From positions 124,001-188,000 of the forward strand of contig NZ_LT635454.1 in the NCBI RefSeq assembly GCF_900120005.1: a stretch of DNA of 64,000 bases, in the 5' to 3' direction. A program made the translations under genes and the position numbers. The number at the start of each line of letters is the position of its first letter. The stretch's first letter is position 1. Below, piece by piece: positions 18,831 through 26,542 of this stretch. The stretch is from Holdemania sp. Marseille-P2844. GTDB lineage: Bacteria; Bacillota_I; Bacilli_A; Erysipelotrichales; Erysipelotrichaceae. The notes under the pieces were generated by a model, which was not told where the DNA came from, did not search any database, and worked only from the letters and a program-made list of their open reading frames with translations.

Positions 18831-18875
18831 GTTTTCACCTCGCTTCATGTCTGCCTTTTACGGGCCATTGCTTCC

Positions 18876-18904
18876 ATTATAAAATGTTTTTGTCCAGAAG
18901 TCAT
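18876..18904 (-). promoter_or_regulatory. Promoter of adenosyltransferase-nrdJ operon
   Basis: On the minus strand ATGACT and TATAAT are separated by 17 bases. I see no NrdR box or cobalamin riboswitch in the short leader. Confidence 0.6.
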
Positions 18905-19154
18905 AAAGAAATCGCGATTGGAACGATTTTCATAATTTATTCGAAAAAAAGTGAGGTAAACTTACCTGGTTTCATTTCAGTTTCATAATTTGAAAGCGAT
19001 TCAGGCAGGGACAAAGCGAAGATCCGGGCATAAGTTTTCTCCCTGGATGATAAACTGAAATGAAGCATGTTGAAAACGCCAGGGGAAATCCTAAAAATTG
19101 GAACAGACGGCCGTGGTGTAGTGATCTCGGGCCGGGGCAATACTATCACTGAAC

Positions 19155-19172
19155 TTGAACTGGGAAGTTCAA
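19155..19172. promoter_or_regulatory. Perfect inverted repeat upstream of Clp-like gene
   Basis: TTGAACT-GGGA-AGTTCAA lies 25 bases before the ATG at 19198. It could be an operator or a leader hairpin close to the ribosome site. The rest of 18905-19197 holds no gene that I can see. Confidence 0.4.
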
Positions 19173-19197
19173 CGGTTTGGAAGGAGGAATCGCGAGG

Positions 19198-21195
19198 ATG
19201 AAAACCAATTTTGATCCTCAGGCTCAAAAGGCGATCCAGGCTGCCCGCACGGTGGCGCGGCAGATGAAAAACACCTTTATCGGGACGGAGCATTTATTAA
19301 TCGGCATTCTGCAGACGGACAACTCCGCGCTGCAGAAATTGCTGAGCGAACGCGGAATTACCGCCGAACAGCTGAAAGAGGATATTCAGGTGCTGTTTGG
19401 TTTTAATGAGGAAGAAACAAGACAGACGGAATATACGCAGACTGTCCAGGAAATTCTGGAGAAATGTCTGGTGGAAGCGGCCCGTTCCACGCCGCCGGTG
19501 ATCACGCTGAAAATGTTGACGCGGACATTGTTGGAAACACCCAATAACGTCGCTTCGGAGCTGTTGAGACGGTATGATGTGGATATCGCCGGATTGATCG
19601 CGGAGCTGAACCGGCAGGATATCGAAAGTCTGAATGCCATCCGCGAGCTGCGCAACCTGAACCAGTGGATGACCCGCCGGCCTTCCAATATCGTTGAACG
19701 GCAGGCGCAGATGAATTCGATCATCCGGATCCTGTGCCGTAAGGAAAAAGCGAATCCGCTGCTTTTGGGGGATCCGGGCGTCGGCAAGACGGCGTTGGTG
19801 GAACAGCTGGCCAAAAGCATCGACGAGAATGAGGTGCCGGATTGTCTGCGCGGCAGCGTCATCTTTGAACTGAGCGTCAACGGTCTGGTGGCAGGTACAA
19901 AGTACCGCGGCGAGTTTGAAGAGAAGATTCAGAAAATCCTGGATGCCCTGCGGCAATTTCCCCAGGTCATTCTTTTTATTGACGAAATTCATCAGATCAT
20001 CGGCGCCGGCAAGGCGGAGGGTTCGATCGACGTGGCCGGTGTGCTGAAACCGGTTTTGGCGCGCGGAGAAATCCGCTGCATCGGCGCGACGACCTATGAT
20101 GAATATCTGAAGTTCATTGAAAAGGATCGGGCGCTGCAGCGGCGCTTTCAGCCGGTCATGATTGAAGAGCCGGATCTGGATTCCGCCCGGCGGATGATCG
20201 AAGCGAAGATTCCCGAATACGAGCAGCATCATCAGATTCGATTTCCGTTCAGGCTGGTTGGCCCGCTGATGGAAAGCACACAATATTTCATGCCCTCGCG
20301 CAAGCTGCCGGACAAGGCGCTGGATGTCATTGATCTGGCCTGCGCCAGCGCGCGGATGGATTGTCGTGAAGAAGTGGAGCAGCGGGATATTGATCAGATT
20401 TTAGAACAACTCACCGATGTGCCGTTACAGGACCGCTGCCGCAAGGACCGGGTGATGCAGCGGCTGCGCATGGAGCTGATCGGTCAGGAAGACATTCTGA
20501 CGCAGATTGATCAGCAGCTGCAGTGGATGGAGCTGGGCGTCGTACAGGAACGTCCGTTAGGCGTATGGCTGCTTTGCGGAAAGCAGTTTTCCTTGAAGCA
20601 GCGGCTGGCGAAGGTGCTGGCGCAGCTGTACTTTGGTCAAAACGAGCGGCGGATTGAAGTAGATATGATGGATTACCAGGACAGTCAGGCTGGTTATCGC
20701 TTCGTTCATGGCGTAGATCAACAATATTCGCTGTGGCTGGAGAAACTGCGGCGTTCGCCCTATTCGCTGTTGTTGATCCGCAATCTGGACGCTGCCCGTC
20801 CGGAATGTGCGGCGATCCTGCGCAAAGGCATCGAACAGGGAATGATCGAGGAAGAAGCGGGGCGGAAGGTGGATCTGCGGCATTGTCTGATACTTCTGGA
20901 CAGCGAACAAAGTCACGCCGTGTCCGGATTGGGCTATCAGGCAGTGACGGTAAAAACCGAAGAGGAAGGCTGGACGGCGCTGGCCGATGCAGTTCTGGAT
21001 TTCCGGACGCTGGACAGCACGGAAATGGAGACGCTGGCGCGGCGGCGTTATCAGGAGATGACGCGCAAACTGCCGCAGCTGGCAATGGAGCTGGGCGAGG
21101 ATACGCCGTTTGATGTGGAAGGGGAAGACCCGGAAAAGATCGATCGTCAGATTCGCTCTTATCTAACGCGGCATTTTAAAAAATCCGCGGGCTGA
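19198..21195 (+). CDS. ClpC/ClpB-like AAA+ protein with degenerate second ATPase domain
   Basis: 665 residues, short for ClpC (about 810). The N-domain (about 1-140) begins like ClpC (AQKAIQAARTVARQM, IGTEHLLIGIL). AAA domain 1 is intact: Walker A GDPGVGKT (about 195), pore loop GTKYRGEFE, Walker B ILFIDEIHQ, and an arginine-finger region RALQRRF. Domain 2 is recognisable but ruined: where ClpC has GPTGVGKT there is CGKQFSLKQ, Walker B LLDEIEKA has become LIRNLDAA, and the GYVGY pore loop is deleted. The long middle domain is also missing. ATG 19198 is preceded by AAGGAGGA. It may act as an adaptor-like or single-ring unfoldase. Confidence 0.82.
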   Translation: MKTNFDPQAQKAIQAARTVARQMKNTFIGTEHLLIGILQTDNSALQKLLSERGITAEQLKEDIQVLFGFNEEETRQTEYTQTVQEILEKCLVEAARSTPPVITLKMLTRTLLETPNNVASELLRRYDVDIAGLIAELNRQDIESLNAIRELRNLNQWMTRRPSNIVERQAQMNSIIRILCRKEKANPLLLGDPGVGKTALVEQLAKSIDENEVPDCLRGSVIFELSVNGLVAGTKYRGEFEEKIQKILDALRQFPQVILFIDEIHQIIGAGKAEGSIDVAGVLKPVLARGEIRCIGATTYDEYLKFIEKDRALQRRFQPVMIEEPDLDSARRMIEAKIPEYEQHHQIRFPFRLVGPLMESTQYFMPSRKLPDKALDVIDLACASARMDCREEVEQRDIDQILEQLTDVPLQDRCRKDRVMQRLRMELIGQEDILTQIDQQLQWMELGVVQERPLGVWLLCGKQFSLKQRLAKVLAQLYFGQNERRIEVDMMDYQDSQAGYRFVHGVDQQYSLWLEKLRRSPYSLLLIRNLDAARPECAAILRKGIEQGMIEEEAGRKVDLRHCLILLDSEQSHAVSGLGYQAVTVKTEEEGWTALADAVLDFRTLDSTEMETLARRRYQEMTRKLPQLAMELGEDTPFDVEGEDPEKIDRQIRSYLTRHFKKSAG

Positions 21196-21240
21196 ATCCT
21201 GTAAAAATCCGCCGGGATTTGTGAAATCCGGTTCAGTCCA

Positions 21241-21269
21241 TTGCCGGACTTATCGGGGTGTGATAAAAT
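21241..21269 (+). promoter_or_regulatory. Probable promoter of ispD
   Basis: TTGCCG (21241-21246) and TAAAAT (21264-21269) with a 17-base spacer, about 35 bases before the ATG. Confidence 0.5.
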
Positions 21270-21304
21270 AAACACTACCATAAGGGCGAAAAAGAGGGAA
21301 CAGG

Positions 21305-21949
21305 ATGGAATATTCAGCATTGATCGTGGCTGCCGGACAGGGGCGCCGGATGAATCTTGGCTACAACAAGGTGTTCTACACCTTTGCGGACGGAAAGAAT
21401 GTTTTGGAAAAGACGATGAGCATTTTCGAGGCGGACTCACGGTGCAAACAAATCGTGATTGTGACTCAGCGTGAGGATTACGTGCGCTGTATGCGCAACC
21501 GGACACAACGGGGGAACGTTGTGTTTGTGGAAGGCGGCACAACCCGTCAGGAGAGCGTATTCAACGGATTAATGGCGGTCAGTGAGGATTATGTGCTGAT
21601 CCATGACGGCGCGCGGCCGTTTCTGGAACAGGAATGTCTGGACCGGCTCTGCCAGAGCTTAAGCGAGCATGACGCTTGTCTGTTGACGGTGCCGTGCAAG
21701 GATACGATCAAGGTCATTGAAGACGGAAAGATTAAGGAAACGCCGAACCGCAGCCAGCTGGTGCAGGCGCAGACGCCGCAGGCGTTTAAGACGTCGCTGA
21801 TTCTGCGGGCGTACCGCAAGGCGCGTCAGGAAAAGGTACAGGCGACCGACGACGCGCAGGTCGTAGAACTGTTAACCGGCGAAGCGGTGTACGCGGTGCT
21901 GGGATCGTATAAAAATATCAAGATTACGACGCAGGAAGATCTGCGTTAA
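21305..21949 (+). CDS. ispD: 2-C-methyl-D-erythritol 4-phosphate cytidylyltransferase
   Basis: 214 residues of the nucleotidyltransferase fold. It joins CTP to methylerythritol phosphate in the MEP isoprenoid pathway. The N-terminal CTP loop ALIVAAGQGRRM, the GGTTRQESVFNGL block, VLIHDGARPF and the late TDDAQVVE are all IspD features. The usual downstream partner ispF is not adjacent. The start has GAGGG before it. A terminator follows directly. Confidence 0.93.
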   Translation: MEYSALIVAAGQGRRMNLGYNKVFYTFADGKNVLEKTMSIFEADSRCKQIVIVTQREDYVRCMRNRTQRGNVVFVEGGTTRQESVFNGLMAVSEDYVLIHDGARPFLEQECLDRLCQSLSEHDACLLTVPCKDTIKVIEDGKIKETPNRSQLVQAQTPQAFKTSLILRAYRKARQEKVQATDDAQVVELLTGEAVYAVLGSYKNIKITTQEDLR

Positions 21950-21961
21950 GAACGAATCATT

Positions 21962-21990
21962 CCGGCCAGCATCGCTGTCCGGTTTTTTTA
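21962..21990 (+). terminator. Terminator of ispD
   Basis: CCGG-CAGC / GCTG-CCGG stem with one internal mismatch, then seven Ts. Confidence 0.85.
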
Positions 21991-22038
21991 TGGAGCAAAG
22001 TGTCTGAAAATGAAAATTATGAAAATAACCGCACGCCC

Positions 22039-22066
22039 TTGAAATAACTCAGGAACGGAATATACT
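22039..22066 (+). promoter_or_regulatory. Promoter of small antisense RNA
   Basis: TTGAAA (22039-22044) and TATACT (22061-22066) spaced 16 bases, followed by AAGGGTGTAGGG where transcription would start. Confidence 0.68.
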
Positions 22067-22071
22067 AAGGG

Positions 22072-22180
22072 TGTAGGGACGCTTGAAAAAGCGGCACCCG
22101 TCGTAAGCTATCTCTTCATCGAAGAGAAGCTGTGGACAGATAAACGCCGGTGATCTTTGTGACGGATGACGGCGTTTTTT
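22072..22180 (+). ncRNA. Predicted type I antitoxin RNA, copy 1
   Basis: A promoter, a 5' hairpin (GGGTG...CACCC closing CGCTT-GAAA-AAGCG) and an intrinsic terminator (AAACGCCG 22142-22149, CGGCGTTT 22170-22177 plus T run) delimit an RNA of about 109 bases with no convincing reading frame. It runs against the 3' end of a minus-strand peptide gene (22108-22293), overlapping by about 70 bases. Convergent overlap of a small RNA with a short hydrophobic-peptide gene is the design of type I systems such as txpA/RatA and bsrG/SR4. A related element lies at 22629-22795. Confidence 0.62.
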
Positions 22181-22293
22181 CTTTTGAATTCTATAATTCT
22201 GATTCTGCATTCAATGATCATGATCGTTGTTTGAATCATCAACATCCATTCAGAAAAAGAGAGAGAAAACAAGAGTTCCATGAAAAAATTCAT
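22108..22293 (-). CDS. Putative type I toxin peptide (small hydrophobic protein)
   Basis: 61 residues. Residues 1-30 are hydrophobic (MNFFMELLFSLSF, then WMLMIQTTIMII), followed by a strongly basic tail (EFKRKNAVIRHKDHRR). A hydrophobic helix plus basic tail is the shape of membrane-acting type I toxins and of the so-called holin-like toxin peptides of Bacillota. AAAGGAGGGG lies 8 bases before the ATG, far better than chance. The 3' third overlaps the predicted antisense RNA and its terminator. The frame is open upstream to 22362, but without a ribosome site. Family membership is inferred from shape and context, not from a search. Confidence 0.55.
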   Translation of the reverse strand: MNFFMELLFSLSFSEWMLMIQTTIMIIECRIRIIEFKRKNAVIRHKDHRRLSVHSFSSMKR

Positions 22294-22521
22294 AGAAAGC
22301 CCCTCCTTTCCAGAGCTGAACAATCCAGCTCGAAAAACAAATGAATCCAAAGAAAGATCCATCCCGGACGGGCAGCCGCTTCATCAAAGACCCTACACTA
22401 TTAATATTGCGCAAAAGTAGAAATAGCCTTGCTGGAAACAGAAGAAAGTTAAGATTACCCGCGATCTTTTATGAAAACGAATGAAACTAAGCGAAAAACG
22501 AGCGGATATGCGTAATTACAT

Positions 22522-22560
22522 AAACATGGCATGTTTGAGTTGATTGAACCTGAACAGGTT
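22522..22560. repeat. Two adjacent perfect palindromes
   Basis: AAACATG-G-CATGTTT (22522-22536) and AACCTG-AA-CAGGTT (22547-22560) stand 10 bases apart in otherwise featureless sequence between the two small-RNA copies. They may be protein-binding sites. Confidence 0.4.
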
Positions 22561-22628
22561 GCTTTCAGAACATCTTTTAAATACAGAGAAGAAACAAAGG
22601 GAAAAGATATACAAAAATTTATTTACTA

Positions 22629-22795
22629 GAGAAATGAAGATTGTGAAAACAACCACGGCCATGAACTAACTCAAGAAGGAATAGACTAAGGGTGCAGGGA
22701 TGCTTAAAAAAGCGATCCCGGTCAGACACTCTCTCTTATTAAGAAGTGGCGGACAGATCAGCGCCAGTTTTCTTTGTGATGATTGCGGCACTTCT
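22629..22795 (+). ncRNA. Second, degenerate copy of the antitoxin RNA element
   Basis: This parallels 22006-22185 over its whole length, including the region upstream of the promoter, the GGGTGCAGGGATGCTT start and the AAGCG hairpin arm. The 5' hairpin is preserved by paired changes (GGGAT...ATCCC here, against GGGAC in copy 1). The -35/-10 pair is worn (TGAACT, TAGACT) and the terminator stem is broken. On the minus strand only a tail resembling the toxin C-terminus remains, with no hydrophobic segment and no start. It looks like a toxin-less relic or an orphan antitoxin. Confidence 0.5.
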
Positions 22796-22833
22796 TTGGA
22801 ACAATTCAATCAAGAAATAAAAGCTGAAAATAG

Positions 22834-22866
22834 AAAACGAACGCTGAGAAACTCAACGTTCGTTTG
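22834..22866 (-). terminator. Terminator of GNAT/YoaP-like gene
   Basis: AAACGAACG (22835-22843) pairs with CGTTCGTTT (22857-22865), extended by TGAG/CTCA. On the minus strand a T-rich tail follows. Confidence 0.8.
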
Positions 22867-22903
22867 CGGTAAGTGAATAAATGATTTATGAAATCCTGTC
22901 CTG

Positions 22904-23656
22904 TTATTTTAATATTCTTTTCAACATCTCAGGGTTAAGCAAATTCACCGTTTCAAATTTTCCCTTGTAGAAACAGGCCCAGTTGTTGAAAACACAGGGC
23001 AGGGCTTTGGCTTTTTCCAAGGTATCAACATGCCTGAGCGTCAACTGAATAGCCTGAGTTTCACACTCTTTCTTAACCTTTTCAATAGATTGCGCGATAA
23101 ACGGACACTGATCGTCATAGAAGATTGTTAATTCCTGATTCTCAATTCGCATTTGTTTTGCGCTTTCCGTAAATCGCGGTTTTGTTCCATCCAGCGACAA
23201 AGCCAGAAGCTCATAGCCGTTTTCGGTTTGATCGACGACTTCAAAGCCCTGTTTCTTGGCGAACGCCTGATCGGACAGCCAGGATTTTTGTTTGTGCGAA
23301 CCCAGCATGCAGACGCCGGCTTTCCCCTGACGTTTAGCGTCAGCCAGACAGGAATCCATCAAAGCCTGACCAATCCCTTTTCCCTTGAAGCTGCCGGTAA
23401 CCCAGAGGCAGTAGAGATAGAGATAATGATCGCCGATGATCGGAACCCAGGCAGTTTCTAACGGCGCGTATTCAATGAAGGCTGTTTCTTTTTCTTTTGC
23501 GTCCAGTTTGCGGAAAATATGACCCTCTGAAAGCCGCTCAGCCAGCCACTGGCGTTTGGCTTCCACTCCCGGATGTGCTTTTTTCGTGCGGATAATGCAG
23601 CTGAGATGCTCGGATGCAAGATTATCCGGCGTTAAGGTTACAAATTTGAATTCCAT
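22904..23656 (-). CDS. GNAT acetyltransferase with C-terminal YoaP-like domain
   Basis: 250 residues in two parts. Residues 1-150 are a GNAT acyl-CoA-dependent acetyltransferase fold, with the acetyl-CoA loop motif VTGSFKGKGIGQALMD (about 86-101). Residues 165-250 form a thioredoxin-like module beginning TIFYDDQCPFI, where one Cys of the usual CxxC is kept, matching the YoaP-type C-terminal domain. The substrate is unknown; relatives are often described only as YoaP. GAGGA lies before the ATG. It is monocistronic and divergently arranged relative to the Nif3-like gene. Confidence 0.78.
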   Translation of the reverse strand: MEFKFVTLTPDNLASEHLSCIIRTKKAHPGVEAKRQWLAERLSEGHIFRKLDAKEKETAFIEYAPLETAWVPIIGDHYLYLYCLWVTGSFKGKGIGQALMDSCLADAKRQGKAGVCMLGSHKQKSWLSDQAFAKKQGFEVVDQTENGYELLALSLDGTKPRFTESAKQMRIENQELTIFYDDQCPFIAQSIEKVKKECETQAIQLTLRHVDTLEKAKALPCVFNNWACFYKGKFETVNLLNPEMLKRILK

Positions 23657-23855
23657 TACGGATCCTCATTTCTTTTAAGGAAATTATATAAGATTTTATG
23701 ACAGAAACATAGAGCGCCGCGGATTTTGTAAGAAAGTGATGCAATAATGATGGACGCATGAAATCAGAGACAACATTGAAAAAATATAATAGAGACAAAT
23801 TGATAAGACCGGACACTCGATTTCGGCTTATAATGAAAACAAAGGAGGTTCGTTT

Positions 23856-24653
23856 ATGCAAATACAAACAATAATTGATCATATTCAAAGTCATACGCCC
23901 TGGGTGGATTATCGCAAAACCCGGGATTTTATCCTGATTGACGGAGGGGGTTCCGAGGTCAGTCAAGTAGCTGTCTGCTGGGTCGCAACGATGAAAGTGA
24001 TCGAGGAATGCATCCGGCAGGATATTCATTTTATCATTTCGCACGAAAATTGCCTCTATGTGGAAACAACCGCGCCGTATAAGACGATGAAAGACCTGCG
24101 CGATCAAAAGATCAAGCTTTGCCAAAAACATCAGATTACCATATACCGCTGTCATGACGGCTGGGATCAGTTTCCATTCTACGGTGTGGCGGATTCGCTG
24201 GCGCGCAGTACCGGGATTCCCTTTGACGAACGCCCGGTTTCCTCTTTTTATCATTACGCGGCGATTGAAAAGGAAACCGTTTCAGAGCTGGCGGAAAAAC
24301 TGGCGAAAGCCTTGAAGCCGCATGGCTGCGGTTATGTGGAAATTCTGGGGAATCCGGATCAGCGGGTAACGAAATTAGGCATGGGCGTCGGCGCGGCGAT
24401 GAATTCGCAGGTGATGATGCTGGAGAATGTGGATTGCATGATCCTGGCTGACGATGGCTTCACGAACTGGATCGATCTGCAATGGTGTCTGGATGCCAGA
24501 ATTCCCTGCATTCTCTGCCATCATTCTACCAATGAGATGGAAGGCATGGCCGGCATGGTCCACTATTTAAGCAAAGTATTTCCTGATTGCCGATTCGTTA
24601 AACTGGACGAGGGATTTCAGTTTACCCTGATCGAGGCTCCGGCAGAAGATTGA
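23856..24653 (+). CDS. Nif3-like dinuclear metal-centre protein (DUF34)
   Basis: 265 residues. Metal-ligand candidates characteristic of the Nif3/DUF34 family are visible: the HEN segment (FIISHENCLY, about residue 60), HDGWD (about residue 100) and the late CHHSTNEMEGM (about 227-238). The family forms toroidal hexamers with two metals per subunit. Its role is debated, and GTP cyclohydrolase-like hydrolysis has been proposed for some members. AAAGGAGG precedes the ATG. It is monocistronic, with a terminator 80 bases downstream. Confidence 0.85.
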   Translation: MQIQTIIDHIQSHTPWVDYRKTRDFILIDGGGSEVSQVAVCWVATMKVIEECIRQDIHFIISHENCLYVETTAPYKTMKDLRDQKIKLCQKHQITIYRCHDGWDQFPFYGVADSLARSTGIPFDERPVSSFYHYAAIEKETVSELAEKLAKALKPHGCGYVEILGNPDQRVTKLGMGVGAAMNSQVMMLENVDCMILADDGFTNWIDLQWCLDARIPCILCHHSTNEMEGMAGMVHYLSKVFPDCRFVKLDEGFQFTLIEAPAED

Positions 24654-24730
24654 GTGAAAAGGAATCCGTTATAAGCTAATTGTTCCAAAAATTGGTAAAA
24701 TACGAGTCTGACGAAATAGAACAGAGAAGA

Positions 24731-24764
24731 AAAGCCGGGAGTATCCGAGATCCCCGGCTTTTAT
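24731..24764. terminator. Bidirectional terminator
   Basis: AAGCCGGG (24732-24739) pairs with CCCGGCTT (24753-24760). Runs of T lie on both exits, so it serves the Nif3-like gene and the converging DUF2461 gene. Confidence 0.85.
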
Positions 24765-24785
24765 AACGATTCAATGAGGACGGTC

Positions 24786-25475
24786 TCAGCGCTGCGGCAT
24801 CGTGAAGGAAGCCAGCGCGCGGTTCAGGAATTCGTTGAACGGCCGCATGGTTTCAGCCAGTCTTACGATCTGACCGACGACTTCTGAAGCGGACTGATTG
24901 CCCTCGATGTAGCATTCGAGATACCATGACTTCATCTTCAGATAATCCGCCAGCGGATGATCGGCAGGAAATGGCTTCGGCACTCGTTTCAGGCTTTCTC
25001 CTTTGACCGGCAGACAGACGGCGAAGTCCGGCGTCTGGATCAGCGCGCTGAAAACGTCAGCTTGTTCCAGAATTGCCTGACGGACCAGCATGGTCGCTTC
25101 CGCAAACTGCGAAGCAAACAAGCCGCCGCCCACAAGCAAGGCAGCGGGTGTCAGAGCGAGGAACAGATCGCAGGGAATCGGCTGGGATCCCCAGGGAGAA
25201 CAATGAATCCGGAAGACCGGGTTGTAGGGCGACTTATCGTTGGAAAACCGGGTGTCCCGGTTCAGCCGGCTGATCCGGCGGGAAATGTCAATGTCCAGCC
25301 GCCGCGGGTCGTTTACCGCCAGCTGTTCGTTGACCGCACGGGCCAGATTTTCAAATTGTTTTCGCGCCAGCTTGTAGTCTGTCTGATGCGCATGCATCCA
25401 GTCCAGACTGTTGCTGCGGGCCAGATCGCCAAGAAACTGCTGCGTCAGGGCCAGATCAAAATTTAATTCTGACAT
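24786..25475 (-). CDS. DUF2461 family protein
   Basis: 229 residues matching the DUF2461/TIGR02453 layout. It starts with a helix FLGDLARSNSLDWMHAHQTDY and has the conserved ISRLNRDTRFSNDKSPYNP block (about 67-85), a glycine-rich strand LLVGGGLF, and an end segment near RPFNEFLNRAL. Function is unknown across the family. The start codon lies inside the last 13 bases of the upstream sigma-factor gene, so the two are translationally coupled and probably co-regulated. Confidence 0.85.
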   Translation of the reverse strand: MSELNFDLALTQQFLGDLARSNSLDWMHAHQTDYKLARKQFENLARAVNEQLAVNDPRRLDIDISRRISRLNRDTRFSNDKSPYNPVFRIHCSPWGSQPIPCDLFLALTPAALLVGGGLFASQFAEATMLVRQAILEQADVFSALIQTPDFAVCLPVKGESLKRVPKPFPADHPLADYLKMKSWYLECYIEGNQSASEVVGQIVRLAETMRPFNEFLNRALASFTMPQR

Positions 25476-26296
25476 ACTTTTTCCATCCAGACGGAAGCGA
25501 CCACTTCCTGTAATTTCTGCCGCTTTTCTTCCGGCAGCGCGTAGGCGGACAGGGTATCGAATACCGTCATGTGTTCCTCAATTTTTTCCATCGCTTCTAA
25601 ATGCTGCTGTAAAACCTGCGGTTCAGCTGTCGGCAGCTTGGAATATTCCAGATTGTCCGGATCCAGCCGGCGCGTGCCGATCGCAAAGTCGATCCGGCAG
25701 GTGCAGCGGCAGCCGCCGGAAGCCAGGTAACAATACTGCGACATGAAGTCCGCCATTTTCCGACGGGCGCGGGATAACCGCTGGCGGTAAGCTTCCGGCG
25801 TTAAGTTCAGGATTTCCGCCGCCTGCCGGCTGTCGGCTTTAAACATTGTGCCCAGAATGAAGATGCAGCGATCCTGCGGCTTCAGACATTGAAGCATGAC
25901 GTTGGTACACGAATATTTCAGTTCCCGGGCCAGAATCTGCTTATCTTCCCGCTGCGATTCTTTCTGGTATGCCTGAATATCCTGAGCATAGGCCTCATAG
26001 CTCAGCGGATGCGTGGCGAACATCGAGCGCTTTTCGTCGATCAGCCGGTTGACCGCAAGCCGGTAGACCCAGGTGCTTAAGGCACTTTCCCCGCGGAAGC
26101 ACGGCAGTTTTTCCAAAACCAGAAGCAGGATTTCCTGCGTCGCGTCTTCGGCGTCAGCCACGCTGCCAAGCATCCGCAGCGCCAGGTTAAAGATCGGCGT
26201 CTGCAGCTGCCGGACTAATTCTGCCGCGGCCTGTGGTTTATGCGCCAGCACCTCCTCAATCAAAGCGGGGGATAGCGGTTGAGTTTGATTGTCCAT
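25463..26296 (-). CDS. ECF-type RNA polymerase sigma factor with Cys-rich C-terminal extension
   Basis: 277 residues from ATG 26296 (AAGGAGA just upstream). Region 2 is clear (NLALRMLGSVADAEDATQEILL, STWVYRLAVNRLIDE) and region 4 follows as a helix-turn-helix (ADSRQAAEILNLTPEAYRQRLSRARRKM, about 158-185). After this, an approximately 90-residue tail begins with a Cys cluster (YCYLASGGCRCTCR) and DPDNLEY, a pattern known in a group of Bacillota sigma factors; a redox or metal role for these Cys residues is only inferred. No separate anti-sigma gene is present. It overlaps the DUF2461 gene. Confidence 0.85.
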   Translation of the reverse strand: MDNQTQPLSPALIEEVLAHKPQAAAELVRQLQTPIFNLALRMLGSVADAEDATQEILLLVLEKLPCFRGESALSTWVYRLAVNRLIDEKRSMFATHPLSYEAYAQDIQAYQKESQREDKQILARELKYSCTNVMLQCLKPQDRCIFILGTMFKADSRQAAEILNLTPEAYRQRLSRARRKMADFMSQYCYLASGGCRCTCRIDFAIGTRRLDPDNLEYSKLPTAEPQVLQQHLEAMEKIEEHMTVFDTLSAYALPEEKRQKLQEVVASVWMEKVCQN

Positions 26297-26315
26297 CTGA
26301 ATTTCTCCTTTCAAT

Positions 26316-26346
26316 AATTAGACGGAAGGGAATTCTTTGTGTGACA
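26316..26346 (-). promoter_or_regulatory. Possible autoregulatory ECF promoter
   Basis: On the minus strand TGTCACA (26340-26346) and CGTCTAA lie 15 bases apart, 25 bases upstream of the sigma-factor start. This two-part motif resembles known ECF promoters (TGTCACA / CGTC) rather than sigma-A sites. Confidence 0.45.
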
Positions 26347-26542
26347 TTTTTTTGCGTTATTTTTGTAAAAATTTTTAAATTCAGGATACCGCATGAGACG
26401 AGGATAGGCGGAAAATCCGTTTTGGGGATAGCGCTGGCTCGCATAGCGGCGAACAAGGGACAGCGCGTCACAGGATAAGAGTGGTAGTCAGCGGTCTTCC
26501 TTCTTATCCTTTGACAATGTATTGGTTCTTTTTTCGCAGCCG

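Noticed and set aside
18831..19197. Cobalamin riboswitch upstream of the adenosyltransferase gene
   Set aside because: The leader is too short and I could not find the conserved B12-box sequence.
22150..22344. Plus-strand 64-codon frame opposite the toxin peptide
   Set aside because: No ribosome site, begins inside the RNA terminator; the minus strand has the better start signal.
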